Shown here: positions 12,301 to 23,900 of the stretch, one piece after another
Layout of the letters: every line of letters begins with the position of its first letter
Position numbering within the stretch: the first letter of the stretch is position 1
NCBI RefSeq assembly: GCF_022581195.2
Contig: NC_061459.1
Location: forward strand, 8,122,001-8,186,000
Source of the DNA: Helicoverpa zea
Taxonomy: Eukaryota > Arthropoda > Insecta > Lepidoptera > Noctuidae
Reading direction: 5' to 3'
DNA length: 64,000 nucleotides
Notes under the pieces: generated by a model
Databases searched by the model: none
The model's input: only the letters and a program-made list of their open reading frames with translations
What the model was told of the DNA's origin: nothing
Translations under genes and position numbers: made by a program

Positions 12301-12351
12301 CATTATACATCAGTGAAACTTTTAAATAATATGGAATAATGTAGTGAGTAA
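9319..12351. other. Intergenic DNA, probably holding the egh 3' UTR
   Basis: AT-rich, without any convincing coding frame. The minus-strand egh gene ends at 12352, so its 3' UTR must lie in the right part of this stretch; its end could not be fixed because many TTTATT (complement of AATAAA) sites occur. A 13-bp inverted pair GGCGAGATTCCAC (11421-11433 and 11599-11611) brackets a 190-bp segment with GC-richer interior, possibly a degraded MITE. Confidence 0.5.
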
Positions 12352-13819
12352 TCATACAGTCACTGGTATTTTGATTTCCTTGTTAACTATATAAAATTTG
12401 TGCTTTTTCCCCAACACTCCCCAAATCACAGCAATATTTTCAATAATTATATTAATTGGAATGGTAGCCAAAGCCCCACCAATAAGTAAAAAGAATTTTA
12501 CTGGACCAAATCTATGAATAGGGAATGATTTCATGACACCAAAGATGTACATGTAAATATTGACAGCACCAATAAATCCACAAATTATGTCTAAAGACTG
12601 TGGACACGGTATGGGACACACAGCAGCTAAGAAAACATTGCTTGTAGATAATGGCAGTGTCACCCATGAGTAACATGAAACTGCTAGGAAGATCTTGTGT
12701 AATAATGGTATTTCTTTTGAATGAACCACTAAAAGTATTCCTTGGATCCATCTTTTCCTTTGTTGCATAAAATCCCAAAGTGAGAATGGTGATTTTTCCC
12801 ACATCTCTCCTTCCACAAAGTTAAAAGAGTATCCTTCTTTATAGGCTTTCATTGCAAAATAACAGTCCTCTGCAACTGATCCATCCAGGCCATTATCAAA
12901 GGACACCTTTTTTTCTGCACTAACCTGTAAATAAGAGAAAAATATATAGATGTGTAGTCTGTAATAAACACACTCAAAATATATCAAAATATGTGAGTAA
13001 TTGTCCAATACTCACTTGTGTCACAACATAGGATCCTTTCCAACTGAATAGTGGTTTATGAAACAAATAAAATTGCAGTCTCAGTTTTCCCATATCATCT
13101 GCTACTCGAAAGCTATCAGCTAGTGTTGTAAGCCAATTAACAATATGTTCATTGGCATATGTGATAAGTCCCTGACCAAACTGATGCTGGCCATCCAACA
13201 CAAAGTTTAGTATACCCTTCACACAGTTATCAGTGAGCAATGTTTCTTCATCTAAATGCACAATCCAATCATTTTCAGCAAGGATATTGACACTATCCTC
13301 CAAGCAATACTGCAATGCTCTTGATTTAAATAAAGCACCTGATTTAGTCTTATATTCAGCTGGCACAACCACTTCTCTTACTCTCCTGTGCTTTGGTAAA
13401 TTAATTGCTTTGTCAGTCACAACTTCAATCATAAAATTTTCCATACCCACATCAATACATGTGTTCATGTTTCTGGTTACATTATCTCTTACTAATTTTG
13501 GAAAGTCCCCTCTAGTCACAATTCTGATACATATAAAAGGTGCTAGCAAAGGTGAACCCTTTAGTTTCACATTTCCTGGGAAGGCATTGAATAGTGTTAA
13601 TCCTGAAAAATTGCACAGGACTTGAGGTATTGTTAGTAGAGTAAATAGCCTTAATACATATAAAATTATTGTGCCATATATTCCATATCTCTCCCAGGGA
13701 TCAATTGTTTCTTTTTCTTTATCATCTAAATTTATTGCTCCAGCAAATACAAGAAAAAGGAATATAAATGATATGAAAAAGGTGCAGTGCAGTAAATGTT
13801 TCACTCTTCCCCTTAGCAT
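12352..13819 (-). CDS. egh: Egghead, beta-1,4-mannosyltransferase (GT2)
   Basis: Two coding exons, 13819-13016 and 12924-12352, join at a phase-0 GTGAGT...ACAG intron (12925-13015) to give 458 aa, about the length of Drosophila Egghead. Known role: adds mannose to glucosylceramide to make the arthropod glycolipid core, in Golgi/ER membranes. Visible features: N-terminal hydrophobic segments near residues 8-30 and 48-68; a GT2 catalytic region with the acidic metal-site motif HLDEET (Asp190); the GSVAED acceptor motif (Asp288); QQRKRW (322-327), the QxxRW motif of processive-type GT2 enzymes; and several C-terminal membrane spans. The ATG at 13819 directly follows an acceptor at 13821/13820, so the 5' UTR is spliced. 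The gene is divergent from DENND5. All catalytic motifs are intact. Confidence 0.95.
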
Positions 13820-14380
13820 CCTGAAACAAATATTGACTTTAACATTTCAGATTTTTACTGAAAAGAGGGAAGGACTACTTTGGATGTGTCATACTAAATT
13901 GATATTACATTGAATAATTAGCAATGTAATGTTATTTGTTTGCATTTTAATACATTACTATATTAAAACAGAAGATAATATTAACTATATTCATATGAGC
14001 TTGGAGTCCTTATATTTATACCTCAAGACAAGAATAAGGTCTATAAAGTTGAACTCAGTACAAGCACAAGAAAAGGTTTATATTTGACAGCCATAAATAT
14101 TACCCAATGTTTATGTTATACTTTGTTATACAATAGTGTTATTGTTTTGCTAAAATTACGTTTAAAATCTTTATACCTGATCCGTGACTCAGAGTACTGG
14201 GAACAGGATAAGAATACACCCATTTTCCTTAATGGGAATACTTATCCATAGCGATAAGATTGCGGTCATAATTTCCTCTCTGAGTTCCCACAATCGTAGT
14301 ACATACTAAGTTTTGTATTTATGTATCTAGATTTATATAAAAAAAAAATCGCTAAGAATTTGGAGTAAAATATTACTTAC

Positions 14381-14640
14381 CTTGAGACTTGTGCCGAATA
14401 ACTATTAAATCCAACGCAGCCACAATTTTTTATAAAATTTGGCAATGACAAGTGATTAACAATAACTCTATAAATAATATGAATAGTCAAAAAACTACAC
14501 AATTATCGTTTTATTTAAAAAATTACAAACACACGCCCCACATAAACCACTGCTTTTGACAAACACAGCAACATTCATTCAATTTGACAATCTACACGGA
14601 CGGAAGATAAGCCATTGGCCATTGAGCCTTTGGCATGGAA
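14381..14640 (-). other. egh: Probable egh 5'-UTR exon and promoter-proximal region
   Basis: On the minus strand a strong donor, CTCAAG|GTAAGTAATA, lies at 14381/14380. The acceptor TTTGTTTCAG at 13821 directly precedes the egh start codon. This defines a leader intron (13821-14380) and a non-coding first exon ending at 14381. Its 5' end is not visible; 14640 is only a rough limit. The remaining bases up to 15141 show no feature. Confidence 0.6.
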
Positions 14641-15337
14641 TTTATAGTACTATCGCAATCAACTAATTCCAGCAATCGTTTGCGGAACAGAGATAGGAAC
14701 AAAATCAATGAATAGAAGAATCGGTTAGTACTTTTTTTGTCTGGATCACTGTATTTTCAGCAATTCATAGACAATCCACATGTGCTGCACAGCAAAATGG
14801 AGCGTGCAACTTAATTCAATTTAATTCATACATACTTGTATTATTTAATCTTTTCACACACTCTCACCCAATTTGTAGACTCAAATACTCGCCTTATGTA
14901 ATGTCCTAATTTAGGAAAGACGGGGCATGGAGAGGATCCCTGTTCCATTAGATTTATACTCGTACTTAGAAGGATAACTAGACCGACCAATATAATTGCG
15001 CATTATTCACGATTAGGGTTAACATTGAAAATCACTCAATGATTTTTTGCGATTTATCGTACTATTGAGCAATTGTTTTAACCGTCTAGGGAGCGCCTAA
15101 CCTACAAATGATTTGTAAATATTTGTAGAAACATTATTCCCAATGGCAATAATTGGGGAAAGCGCGGGAAACCTGAACTTTGGCGGACGTGTTTTCTTTT
15201 GCTCGAGTTGAAAAATAATTTTTATATTGGATTAGATTAAGTTTTTGTATATATTCTATCCTAATATTTTGTAGTTTAGTTATAGTGTTAGTGTAAATTC
15301 TATTTGGTAAGTTTTTTATTTAGTTTCTTTTTATAAC

Positions 15338-16852
15338 ATGGATCCTCCGGATGATCCCGGAGGAACATTGCCGCCCGAAGTTGGGCATTATGTAACAGTG
15401 TCGAATAACGACACCGGAGTAGACACTGATGGCTCCGCCGTCAGTACTACTAATACAAAGAGAAAAAGGGTATCCACACGTAGCCTTTGCAAACAGTGTA
15501 ATAAGAGAAGGCGCAAAAATGGCGCGAAAACTCAGTCGGACTGCAGTTGTGGCGTGGTGGACATGGAGACTGATAGTACGTCTGTTCCTATTGTTAGTTC
15601 GCATATTGATATCCCAAATGTATCTCCACAGAAACCGGTTTCGGTAGCCAGATTGGTATACAATTCTTCCGATGCGGCACCATTTCTTGTACATATACAG
15701 AGAGAGCAAACTGCTCCCAACGATAATAGCTACTTAAACCCAATTTCTTTTGGCAGGTTTTTAAGGAGGAATTCTTTTAAAGGCATTGTTAACGGTAGTT
15801 TAAAAAAAATTGGTCGCAATCGTCTGGTTGTATCTTTTACTACATACCTAGACGCCAACTCTTTTATTACCAATAGCTTATTAGAAAAAGAACATTTCAA
15901 AGCTTTCATTCCAACTTTCTCGGTGACCCGCATGGGCGTCGTTAGAGGCGTTCCCATGGAGTGGTCTGATGATGATGTCCTCGAAAATATTTCAGTCCCA
16001 ATTGGTTGTGGAAAGATTTTAAAATTGAGGAGGATCAAACGTAAGACTGTTGTAGATGGCAAATCCGAGTTTAAAAACACTGAAACTGTTATATTAACTT
16101 TTGATGGTCAAGTGTTACCAAAGCGGGTGTATATGTGCTACACTTCTTTAGCTGTAGATCTATACATTTACCCTACAATACAGTGCTATAATTGTTGTAG
16201 ATATGGGCACGTTAAAAGTCAATGTAGATCTACTCCTAGATGCTACAAATGTGGTCAAGGTCACTCTGGGGATGGGTGCAACATCTCTGAGGACAATTTG
16301 CATTGTTGCCTCTGTAAAGGTTTCCATGAGGCCACTAGCAGGAAATGTTTAGAATATGAGAGGCAGAAAAATATAAAGGAATCTATGGCCAAATCCTGCA
16401 TATCATATGCTGAAGCCTCAAAACTTCATCCCACAATTTCCAAAATTTCTTATGCTGATGCTTTGCTTTCCTCTCCCACAGTTTCAAGCAATATAAATGC
16501 TTCTGTTCCTCAGGATTACTCTCCAACAAAAAATAAGACATCTTATAAAAAAACTGTATTTATTAAGCCTCGTTCCCCCCCTCAGTTTTCAAAAGGTTAT
16601 GATCAGCAATTCCATCAAGAACTCGCTAGGGGTCTGCCTCAACCAAAAGATGGTTGTGCTCTCATCCCCAGAGATGATCTATCATCAGCTTCAGTAAATG
16701 AGTTAATCATAGCACTAATTAAATCTTTAACCCAGACTCAACACCTCTCACCGACCATCGCTGCCACTGTAATTAATGCAGTTTCTGAAAAGAATATTCA
16801 TAATGGAACACAAAGCCAAGGCAATACAATGGAATTGTCGAAGCGCAATTAA
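15338..16852 (+). CDS. LINE ORF1 (gag-like, zinc-knuckle nucleic-acid-binding protein)
   Basis: 504 aa from the first ATG after the 5' UTR. The N-terminus is basic with a Cys cluster (CKQCNKRRRK). The middle (about 110-270) resembles the RRM-like fold found in many LINE ORF1 proteins, by inference. Three zinc knuckles follow: CYNCCRYGHVKSQC and CYKCGQGHSGDGC as CCHC types, and CCLCKGFHEATSRKC. The Ser/Pro-rich C-terminus overlaps the start of ORF2 by 77 bases. Known role of the family: bind the element RNA and form the RNP. No frame damage is seen. Confidence 0.9.
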   Translation: MDPPDDPGGTLPPEVGHYVTVSNNDTGVDTDGSAVSTTNTKRKRVSTRSLCKQCNKRRRKNGAKTQSDCSCGVVDMETDSTSVPIVSSHIDIPNVSPQKPVSVARLVYNSSDAAPFLVHIQREQTAPNDNSYLNPISFGRFLRRNSFKGIVNGSLKKIGRNRLVVSFTTYLDANSFITNSLLEKEHFKAFIPTFSVTRMGVVRGVPMEWSDDDVLENISVPIGCGKILKLRRIKRKTVVDGKSEFKNTETVILTFDGQVLPKRVYMCYTSLAVDLYIYPTIQCYNCCRYGHVKSQCRSTPRCYKCGQGHSGDGCNISEDNLHCCLCKGFHEATSRKCLEYERQKNIKESMAKSCISYAEASKLHPTISKISYADALLSSPTVSSNINASVPQDYSPTKNKTSYKKTVFIKPRSPPQFSKGYDQQFHQELARGLPQPKDGCALIPRDDLSSASVNELIIALIKSLTQTQHLSPTIAATVINAVSEKNIHNGTQSQGNTMELSKRN

Positions 16853-19800
16853 TAAGAAATCAGATATAATACATCTTATCAATAATTTTAAACCTATAGT
16901 TTTTGCCCTACAAGAGACATGGCTTAAACCAGGGTCTTTGTTCAAGATCCCTGGCTATGCCTGTCTTAGGGAAGACCGTTCTGATGGGTATGGCGGTGTA
17001 GCCTTACTCATCAGGCATCATCATTCATTTTCACTTTTCTCACTCCCATCTCATAATAATTCATTCTCCATAATTGCAGCTGTTGTAGATAGTATATGTT
17101 TCGTTTCTGTATATATTCCTCGTCCTTCTTCTTTAATCTTTAACGAACTTGTAAATATTTTATCTCTTCTTCCCAAACCATTTATAGTTTTAGGGGATTT
17201 TAATTCTCAACATGAAGTATGGGGTAGTGCTACAACAAATAGTTACGGTAGTACTTTATTAGATATGTTAGATAATATTAATCTTTGTATTTTAAACACT
17301 GGGTCGCCTACTCGACGCACATCTCCAAATGAAGGTGCCAGTGCACCTGACCTGTCACTATGCACTAATAAACTAGCCTCGCATTTGAGTTGGGAAGTTA
17401 TGCCTTCTACTTATGGTAGTGATCATTTTCCCATAGTTTTAAAATTTCCATCCAGCCAAAAATCTTATTCCAGTCGCCCTCCGCGGTTGAAGTATAAACT
17501 AACCGATATAAACTGGCATACGTATAGGGAACACTTGGATAAAATCGTTTCTAGCCTTCCTGAAATTCAAAGTGGGAATGAACAGGCTTGTGCTGATGCT
17601 TTATCAGATGCCATGATAAAAACTGCCGATAATCTTTTTCCTCATAAAAAACCACAAAACAAAATCCCATTGCCACCATGGTGGGATAGGGATTGCACAG
17701 ATGCTATACACAAAAGAAAGCAGTGTGAACTGTTCTACTTTGAAAATTCTACCGAAGAAAATTTTGACATTTTATGTGAAGTAATTTCAGACACCAAAAA
17801 GTTATTAAAAAAAAAGAAGTTTGAGGGCTGGAGATCATTTTGTCTTTCCATATCACCAAATGTTAAACCTTCTCTTGTTTGGCGCAACATAAGAAGATTC
17901 AGATCAGCTTTCTCTGAACCGGTTACTGCATGCCTTCCACCTCAATTAAGAAATAGTTTTTTAGATAAATTAGCTCCCCCATACGTCCCAGATAATATAT
18001 CTGCGTATCATATGCCTTACGCATTATCAGATCCTCCCTGCGTACTCGATAATCCATTTACTCTAGAAGAGCTAAAAGGTGTTTTGTACCAAATCAAAGA
18101 CTCTGCCCCGGGTGCAGATGGTATACCTTACTCTTTTCTGGCTAATATGAGTGATTTATCTCTTTTATATTACTTAAAATTAATTAATCAAATTGTGGTT
18201 TCTGGTAAGGTTCCCATTTCTTGGAAATCGCAAGATATCCTACCAATTTTGAAACCCAATAAAAGTCCTTCTGACTGCTCTTCTTATCGACCAATAGCTT
18301 TGTCATCTGTAATGTTAAAGGTCTCGGAACACTTAGCTAAAAATAGATTAGAATGGTTTATAGAAAGTAAGAAAATATTAAGCGAAAGTCAATTTGGTTT
18401 TAGGCGTGGTAAAAGTACCCTAGATAGTCTAAGTATCTTTATCACTGACATTAGATTAGCATTTTCTTCCAATCACTCCATAGTTTCAGCTTTTCTGGAT
18501 ATCACTTCGGCTTACGATAACGTTGTAATTTCTATGTTAAAATATAAACTTCTGCAGTTAAATGTGCCTATAATGCTTGTAAATTTCATTTTAAATATAT
18601 TATCTGAGAGGTATATAAAACTTACTCACGAGGATTCTTGTGAATCTAGAGTCGTGTGGAGAGGTCTCCCTCAAGGTTCAGTTCTTAGTCCTCTACTTTA
18701 TGACATTTATACTTACGATCTTGAATCTTCTCTAAATAATGAAGTGAAAGTGCTCCAATATGCTGATGATCTTCTGTTGTATTGCCCAAATAACTCTGTT
18801 ACAACGGCCTGTGATTCATTGTCATCGGGTCTCACACTTTTAAAGAAATGGATGGATAACAATGGTCTTGAGCTGTCTACCGCAAAAAGTACTGTTGTAC
18901 TTTTTTCTAGGATGCGTCTTCCTCCTCCTGTGTATGTATATTATGATAATGTTCCTATTCCTGTTAAATCATCAGTCAAGTTTTTAGGTCTGATATTAGA
19001 TAGCAAACTTTCTGGTCTTCCACACTGCGAATATATAGCAGCGAGGTGTGAACAAAGAATAAATATATTAAGATGTTTGTCTGGAGTTTGGTGGGGGGCC
19101 CATCCATTCTCATTAAAATTAATTTATAATGCAATAGTTAGAAGTGTATTAGACTATGGATCTTTCTTACTAGAACCTGGTAATTTAGCTGCTTTTAAAA
19201 GATTGGACGCTATTCAGTCAAAGGCTTTACGAATTGTAACCGGAGCTATGAAGTCAAGCCCAATTAATGCCTTACAGGTCGAAACGGTTGATCCTCCTCT
19301 ATCCCTTCGACGTCAGTATCTTTCCGACAAGTTTTTGTTCCGTGCCTTACAATTTTCCAATCACCCTTTACGCGCAAAACTTGAGTCTCTTTTAGAGGAA
19401 ACCAACTCTTCTCACTATTGGTCTCACAAATCACCTCCCTGTCTTGTTGTTAGCTATAAAAAGTACCTTGCTTTGCAAGCTCCAACTTATAAATCAATAA
19501 CATTTCCTCTTTTTTGCAATTCTTACGAATCATTAGTGTTTACTCCGAATGTTATTTTAAATTTTGGCATTAATAAAGATGATAATTGTATAAAAGAGTT
19601 ATTCAACTTTTCAAAGAGCATACACTGGGACAATTGGCATCATATTTACACGGACGCATCTAAACACTCTTCTTCTGGTAATGTCGGAGTTGGCGTTTTT
19701 CACTCCCAATATAATATAGTTCAAAAAGTTAAGCTTCCTCCTGAGTCTTCAGTGTTTACTGGAGAATGCTTTGGTCTCCTCAAGGCCTTAGAGTACGTCC

Positions 19801-20504
19801 GCTTAATGAAATTGGGTAAGACAGTAATATTTACTGACGCATTAAGTGCTTTGCAAGCAATAAAAAAATATCCTTTTAAATCTAAACCAGTATTTCCGAT
19901 TATATTAATCATTAGAAGCCTGTTATATCAATGTATTAAATTAGGTTTTCAAGTTTCCTTAGTGTGGATTCCGGGTCATTGCAACATCACAGGAAATGTG
20001 AAAGCTGATCATCTGGCTAGCGAAGCGGTAGAATGTGGTGATGTATTTCCATATATAAATTTTGCTCATGACTTGGCTAGTCTACCAAAGAATTTTCTTT
20101 GGGATGACTGGAGTAAGTCATGGGCAAATAGCAGTATCAATAAAGGTAACTATTACGCTCGTATCCAATCATGCATCCCAAAAAAACCGTGGTTCGCTAA
20201 ATTAAATTTTAATAAAGCTGCTACCAGTTGCCTAATTCGTATGAGAATAGGTCATAATTGTTCCAAGCTTCACCTCGCCCGACTGCAGATCGTTGATAGT
20301 GCCTTTTGCGAATGTGGTGAGATTGGCGATCTAAACCACATGTTTTTTTCCTGTCCTCTTCTCGATCACGAACCTTTTATATCAAGTCTTTTATCCTATA
20401 AGATTCCTTTTCCTACCTCTATCCCTGTCTTGCTAGCAACTAAAGATCCTAATATATATATGTATTTAGTAGCATTTATCTCTCTGAATAATATACGTAT
20501 TTAA
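16776..20504 (+). CDS. LINE ORF2: AP-endonuclease, reverse transcriptase, RNase H
   Basis: Up to 1,242 aa. The first ATG is at 16776; a second at 16803 (MEHKAKAIQWNCRS) begins exactly at the endonuclease fold and is the likelier start. Endonuclease motifs: WNCRS, LQETWL, LGDFNSQH and GSDHFPI. RT motifs: YRPIALSS, FGFRRGKST, FLDITSAYDN, LPQGSVLSP and the active site QYADDLLLYC. RNase H follows, with the acidic set YTDASKH, GECFGLLKAL, FTDALSALQ and WIPGHCNITGN...ADHLA. The C-terminus has a Cys/His cluster, CECGEIGDLNHMFFSC. All catalytic residues visible in these motifs are present. Translation probably depends on reinitiation or overlap from ORF1. Confidence 0.93.
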   Translation: MQFLKRIFIMEHKAKAIQWNCRSAINKKSDIIHLINNFKPIVFALQETWLKPGSLFKIPGYACLREDRSDGYGGVALLIRHHHSFSLFSLPSHNNSFSIIAAVVDSICFVSVYIPRPSSLIFNELVNILSLLPKPFIVLGDFNSQHEVWGSATTNSYGSTLLDMLDNINLCILNTGSPTRRTSPNEGASAPDLSLCTNKLASHLSWEVMPSTYGSDHFPIVLKFPSSQKSYSSRPPRLKYKLTDINWHTYREHLDKIVSSLPEIQSGNEQACADALSDAMIKTADNLFPHKKPQNKIPLPPWWDRDCTDAIHKRKQCELFYFENSTEENFDILCEVISDTKKLLKKKKFEGWRSFCLSISPNVKPSLVWRNIRRFRSAFSEPVTACLPPQLRNSFLDKLAPPYVPDNISAYHMPYALSDPPCVLDNPFTLEELKGVLYQIKDSAPGADGIPYSFLANMSDLSLLYYLKLINQIVVSGKVPISWKSQDILPILKPNKSPSDCSSYRPIALSSVMLKVSEHLAKNRLEWFIESKKILSESQFGFRRGKSTLDSLSIFITDIRLAFSSNHSIVSAFLDITSAYDNVVISMLKYKLLQLNVPIMLVNFILNILSERYIKLTHEDSCESRVVWRGLPQGSVLSPLLYDIYTYDLESSLNNEVKVLQYADDLLLYCPNNSVTTACDSLSSGLTLLKKWMDNNGLELSTAKSTVVLFSRMRLPPPVYVYYDNVPIPVKSSVKFLGLILDSKLSGLPHCEYIAARCEQRINILRCLSGVWWGAHPFSLKLIYNAIVRSVLDYGSFLLEPGNLAAFKRLDAIQSKALRIVTGAMKSSPINALQVETVDPPLSLRRQYLSDKFLFRALQFSNHPLRAKLESLLEETNSSHYWSHKSPPCLVVSYKKYLALQAPTYKSITFPLFCNSYESLVFTPNVILNFGINKDDNCIKELFNFSKSIHWDNWHHIYTDASKHSSSGNVGVGVFHSQYNIVQKVKLPPESSVFTGECFGLLKALEYVRLMKLGKTVIFTDALSALQAIKKYPFKSKPVFPIILIIRSLLYQCIKLGFQVSLVWIPGHCNITGNVKADHLASEAVECGDVFPYINFAHDLASLPKNFLWDDWSKSWANSSINKGNYYARIQSCIPKKPWFAKLNFNKAATSCLIRMRIGHNCSKLHLARLQIVDSAFCECGEIGDLNHMFFSCPLLDHEPFISSLLSYKIPFPTSIPVLLATKDPNIYMYLVAFISLNNIRI

Positions 20505-20662
20505 TATCCTAGTATTCGAATAATCCTATCCAGTACCTATCCAAATTCCGTTACCTAAATTTTATTTCATTCCTACCAAGTTTCCCCGTTTTTGTCGGTG
20601 GCAATGCGCATATAGCGACTAGCCAAGTTAAAAAAAAAAAAAAAAAAAAAAAATGGCAATAA

Positions 20663-20922
20663 CGATAATGTCACCTGGTAATTTGGCAGCTGTCTAAGTG
20701 ATGTGATGATGGCGATGGCGTGAACGTGAAAAAGTTTTTCGTTTACAATTTATATTTATTTCATACTCTGAAATATATACGCCAAATGAAAACATGTGAA
20801 ATGTTGATACAAATCGATTTCCTACAACTTTCAAGTGCTAGTGTACAATGCTGAGACGGAACCTTCATTCTGAGACTAGAAGAGAAAGTGTCTCAAATAG
20901 TAAATAACGGGTCGATATAAAT
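20663..20922 (+). promoter_or_regulatory. DENND5 5' flank / leader
   Basis: The 260 bases between the LINE and the DENND5 start codon must hold the leader and core promoter unless an upstream exon exists. No TATA box at a persuasive place was seen. An in-frame stop (TAA at 20905) lies upstream of the ATG at 20923, which supports that start. Before the LINE inserted, this region was joined directly to the egh upstream region (14640-15141). Confidence 0.4.
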
Positions 20923-23900
20923 ATGTCTGTCTCTGATTTATCTGTTGGGTGTCGTTTTGCAGATTATTTTGCGATATGTGGCCTCGACTTTGACTCCGGA
21001 TTGGAGCCTGATAGGCTGTGCGGTACGTAGTAGTCTTAAATCTCGCTGTTTCGTTCGCCTAGTGAAAAAGAAAAAAAACAGTCATCATTTCGCATCTTTC
21101 ATTACAGGTGATAATTTACATGTATCTCCCCTGGATCGTTCTTACAAAGGAAAGATTCTAGCACACTACCCTGACAATATATCAAATAATCCCTTTGATG
21201 AACATGCAGTGTGTATGGTGAGTTCATGATGCCTAGATAGAAGTGTAAATAATTATGTCTTTGTCTGTACACAGCACAATAAATAACTTAAGATAATACA
21301 ATGTTGTTAGATGAATATTTTTATTTTAAACTGTATTTAAAATGAATAGTTGTAATGAGTTGTTGTAATGTATTCTTCATTGATAACATATTTGTGTATT
21401 TGACAGCTTTGTTTACCAGCTGGCCTTCAGTTTCGAACACAAAAACATTCACTAGAACCAAAGTTTCATAGCTTTGTAGTAACAAGAGAAAATGCATCCC
21501 GATATTATGGATTCAGCCTCATATTTTATGAAGAAGTTAGGAACAGAAATATTTGCAGTGCCATGCACACATTACAGGTAAATAAGGTCATCTGTGCCTG
21601 ATTGCTATGAGAAAAAATGTGTCAGAATACTAAAATAAAGTCTTGTCTTTTTAGGCAATGTATATTACAGAGTTATCCAGTGGCCAGACCCCTCCTGGCC
21701 ACAGAAAAGCATCTGGTAAAGAAAGTTCCAGGTCACTTCCAAGATCATTTAAACTGACACCTCACAGTGGTGCTGCACTCACATATTATGATATAGCCAA
21801 AGACAAACTGTATGTTGCCAAAAGTATAGCACTTATATGTCAGTACCCATACGTGAGGGTAGCACAGTTGTTTTTAGAAAATTTATTCAGGTGAGTTTTA
21901 ATTAAATACTATACAATATTTTTCATTAGAAACTCCCAAGTAAATGTGATAAACTATTAATACCACTTACTAAAATGCAAATATCTATACTAATATTATA
22001 AGGCTGAAGAGTTTGTTTGTTTGAACGCGCTAATCTCAGGAACTACTGGTCCGATTTGAAAATTTCTTTCAGTGTTAGATATCCCATTTATCGAGGAAGG
22101 CTATAGGCTACTTTTTATCCCGGTACGGGAAGTAGTTCCCACGGGATGCGGGTGAAACCGCTGGCAGAAGCTAGTTGATTGATATGTATATAACTTTGAG
22201 TAGAAATAATTGAGTTAATAAAGTTATGCAACTTGGATTGATGTTTATTTCAAAAGAGGTTTTATTCATCTGTTCCAATTTACAATAGCATAAGATTCAC
22301 AGATAACAATTTTTTTTAGATCTCTCCCAAGGCAGCCCGGCCCTGGACTAAGTCCGGAGTCTTATGTGTATAATTTACTTTATGAAGTACCAGTACCACT
22401 TCCCGGTCAAGCTTTACGTCTTTATGTGCCTCCTTCTGAACCTCATTTAGATCCAATTCCTGTTGTAAGTATAATTTTTTTTTTTACTATTGTTAAACAT
22501 TCTTATCTTTTGATGGCTGATGAAAACTTGTGTACATGAACTAGTTGAATCCTGTTTTGAATTGTTTTTGTAATGAAGTTCGGTGTAGCTTAATTTATTG
22601 TATAACATTGCTTGAATAATATTTTTTTTTGCATAAAGTTATTATGTCTATTGTCTGCTCAGATACACAAATGATAGTTGCCTTCTTATAAATGATATTA
22701 TTTCAGGTGATAAGAATGCCAAATCTCCCTGATGAGTTACCTCTTTTGGACTATCCACTCCGAGCAATGTTCTCTACATTGGGCGTGGAATGTGTTGTGC
22801 AGCTTTTCACATGTGTTCTTTTGGAACATCAAGTTTTACTCAGGTCTAGTGGTGAGTATATTATATAAGGCTTCAAACACTAAATTCCAGTTGTAAAGGC
22901 TCTTGGCCATTTTCTCCTTTATAAATTGCATAATAAACAGGCCCTCTAATTATGTGTTGTTATTATTATATTTTAAATTTTTACATGTCCATGAAAATGA
23001 TCATAATGTTCTTAAATATTGGTTACATATCATTTTTGTGGATGTGTTTCAAGATGCATAAAAAGCCCACAATTAATTGTTTTTCTGTCATAAGTAATGT
23101 GTATCTTTGTCCACAGACTACAATAAACTAATGTTAGTGGCAGAATGCATAGTGTCGCTGTTGCTACCGTTTACGTGGGCGCATGTCTATGTGCCAATAC
23201 TCCCGGCCCCGCTCTACCACTTCCTCGACGCGCCAGTGCCATTCGTCATGGGTATAGTACAATGCACTTTATAATAGAGGTCAATGGGCCACAGACAATT
23301 TAATGCTGCTTATCTACTTCATTAAGTAACCCTAATGGCTTTGGATTGAAGGAGTAGTTGTTGCGAAAGATACATTATTAAAAGTACCAGTTAATTACTG
23401 TGCTATTTTTATTACTCCTTTTAAATATTTTGACATATTATTCTTTTCCTGTGTATAGGTCTTCATGCTGATAGTGGAGCTATGAATATGGGACCAAATG
23501 GTCCTCGGAGCATCGCGCTCGGTTCTGAAGCAGCTCTTTGTTTAGTCGACATTGATAAGCCTGACATACAACTGCCGGAAGAATTGCCCATTTTCCCGCA
23601 TAGGACTCCCTTCATTGAAGAAATCAATCATGTTTTAGATAAACATCAGGTTAGTTCGCACTCGTAAATCTAGTCGCCCATTTCAGCTCGTTAAAATAAA
23701 ATTAACTACTTCTACACTACTATGTAATTAGCATTAGTTGGCGTAATTATCATATTATCTGCTTGTCTAAAAATTGGATAAACCAATTAATATAATGTAC
23801 GCGATAATTTGATAAGATCGTGATAATATTAATTGCTTACTGATGTTCGTTTTTATCAACAGATTCAAAGACCTGAGACCGAGCCAACCAAGCTTGGTGT

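Larger units (their letters stand above)
15153..20651 (+). mobile_element. Full-length I-group LINE with poly(A) tail and 11-bp TSD
   Basis: Flanked by the exact repeat aatggcaataa (15142-15152 and 20652-20662). It has a 185-bp 5' UTR, an ORF1 with zinc knuckles, an overlapping ORF2 with endonuclease, RT and RNase H, and a tail of about 22 A (from 20630). Both ORFs are uninterrupted. Presence of an RNase H domain plus CCHC ORF1 is typical of the I/R1/LOA group. Intact ORFs, intact TSD and a long pure A tail indicate a recent, possibly competent copy. It sits between the divergent egh and DENND5 genes. Confidence 0.93.
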
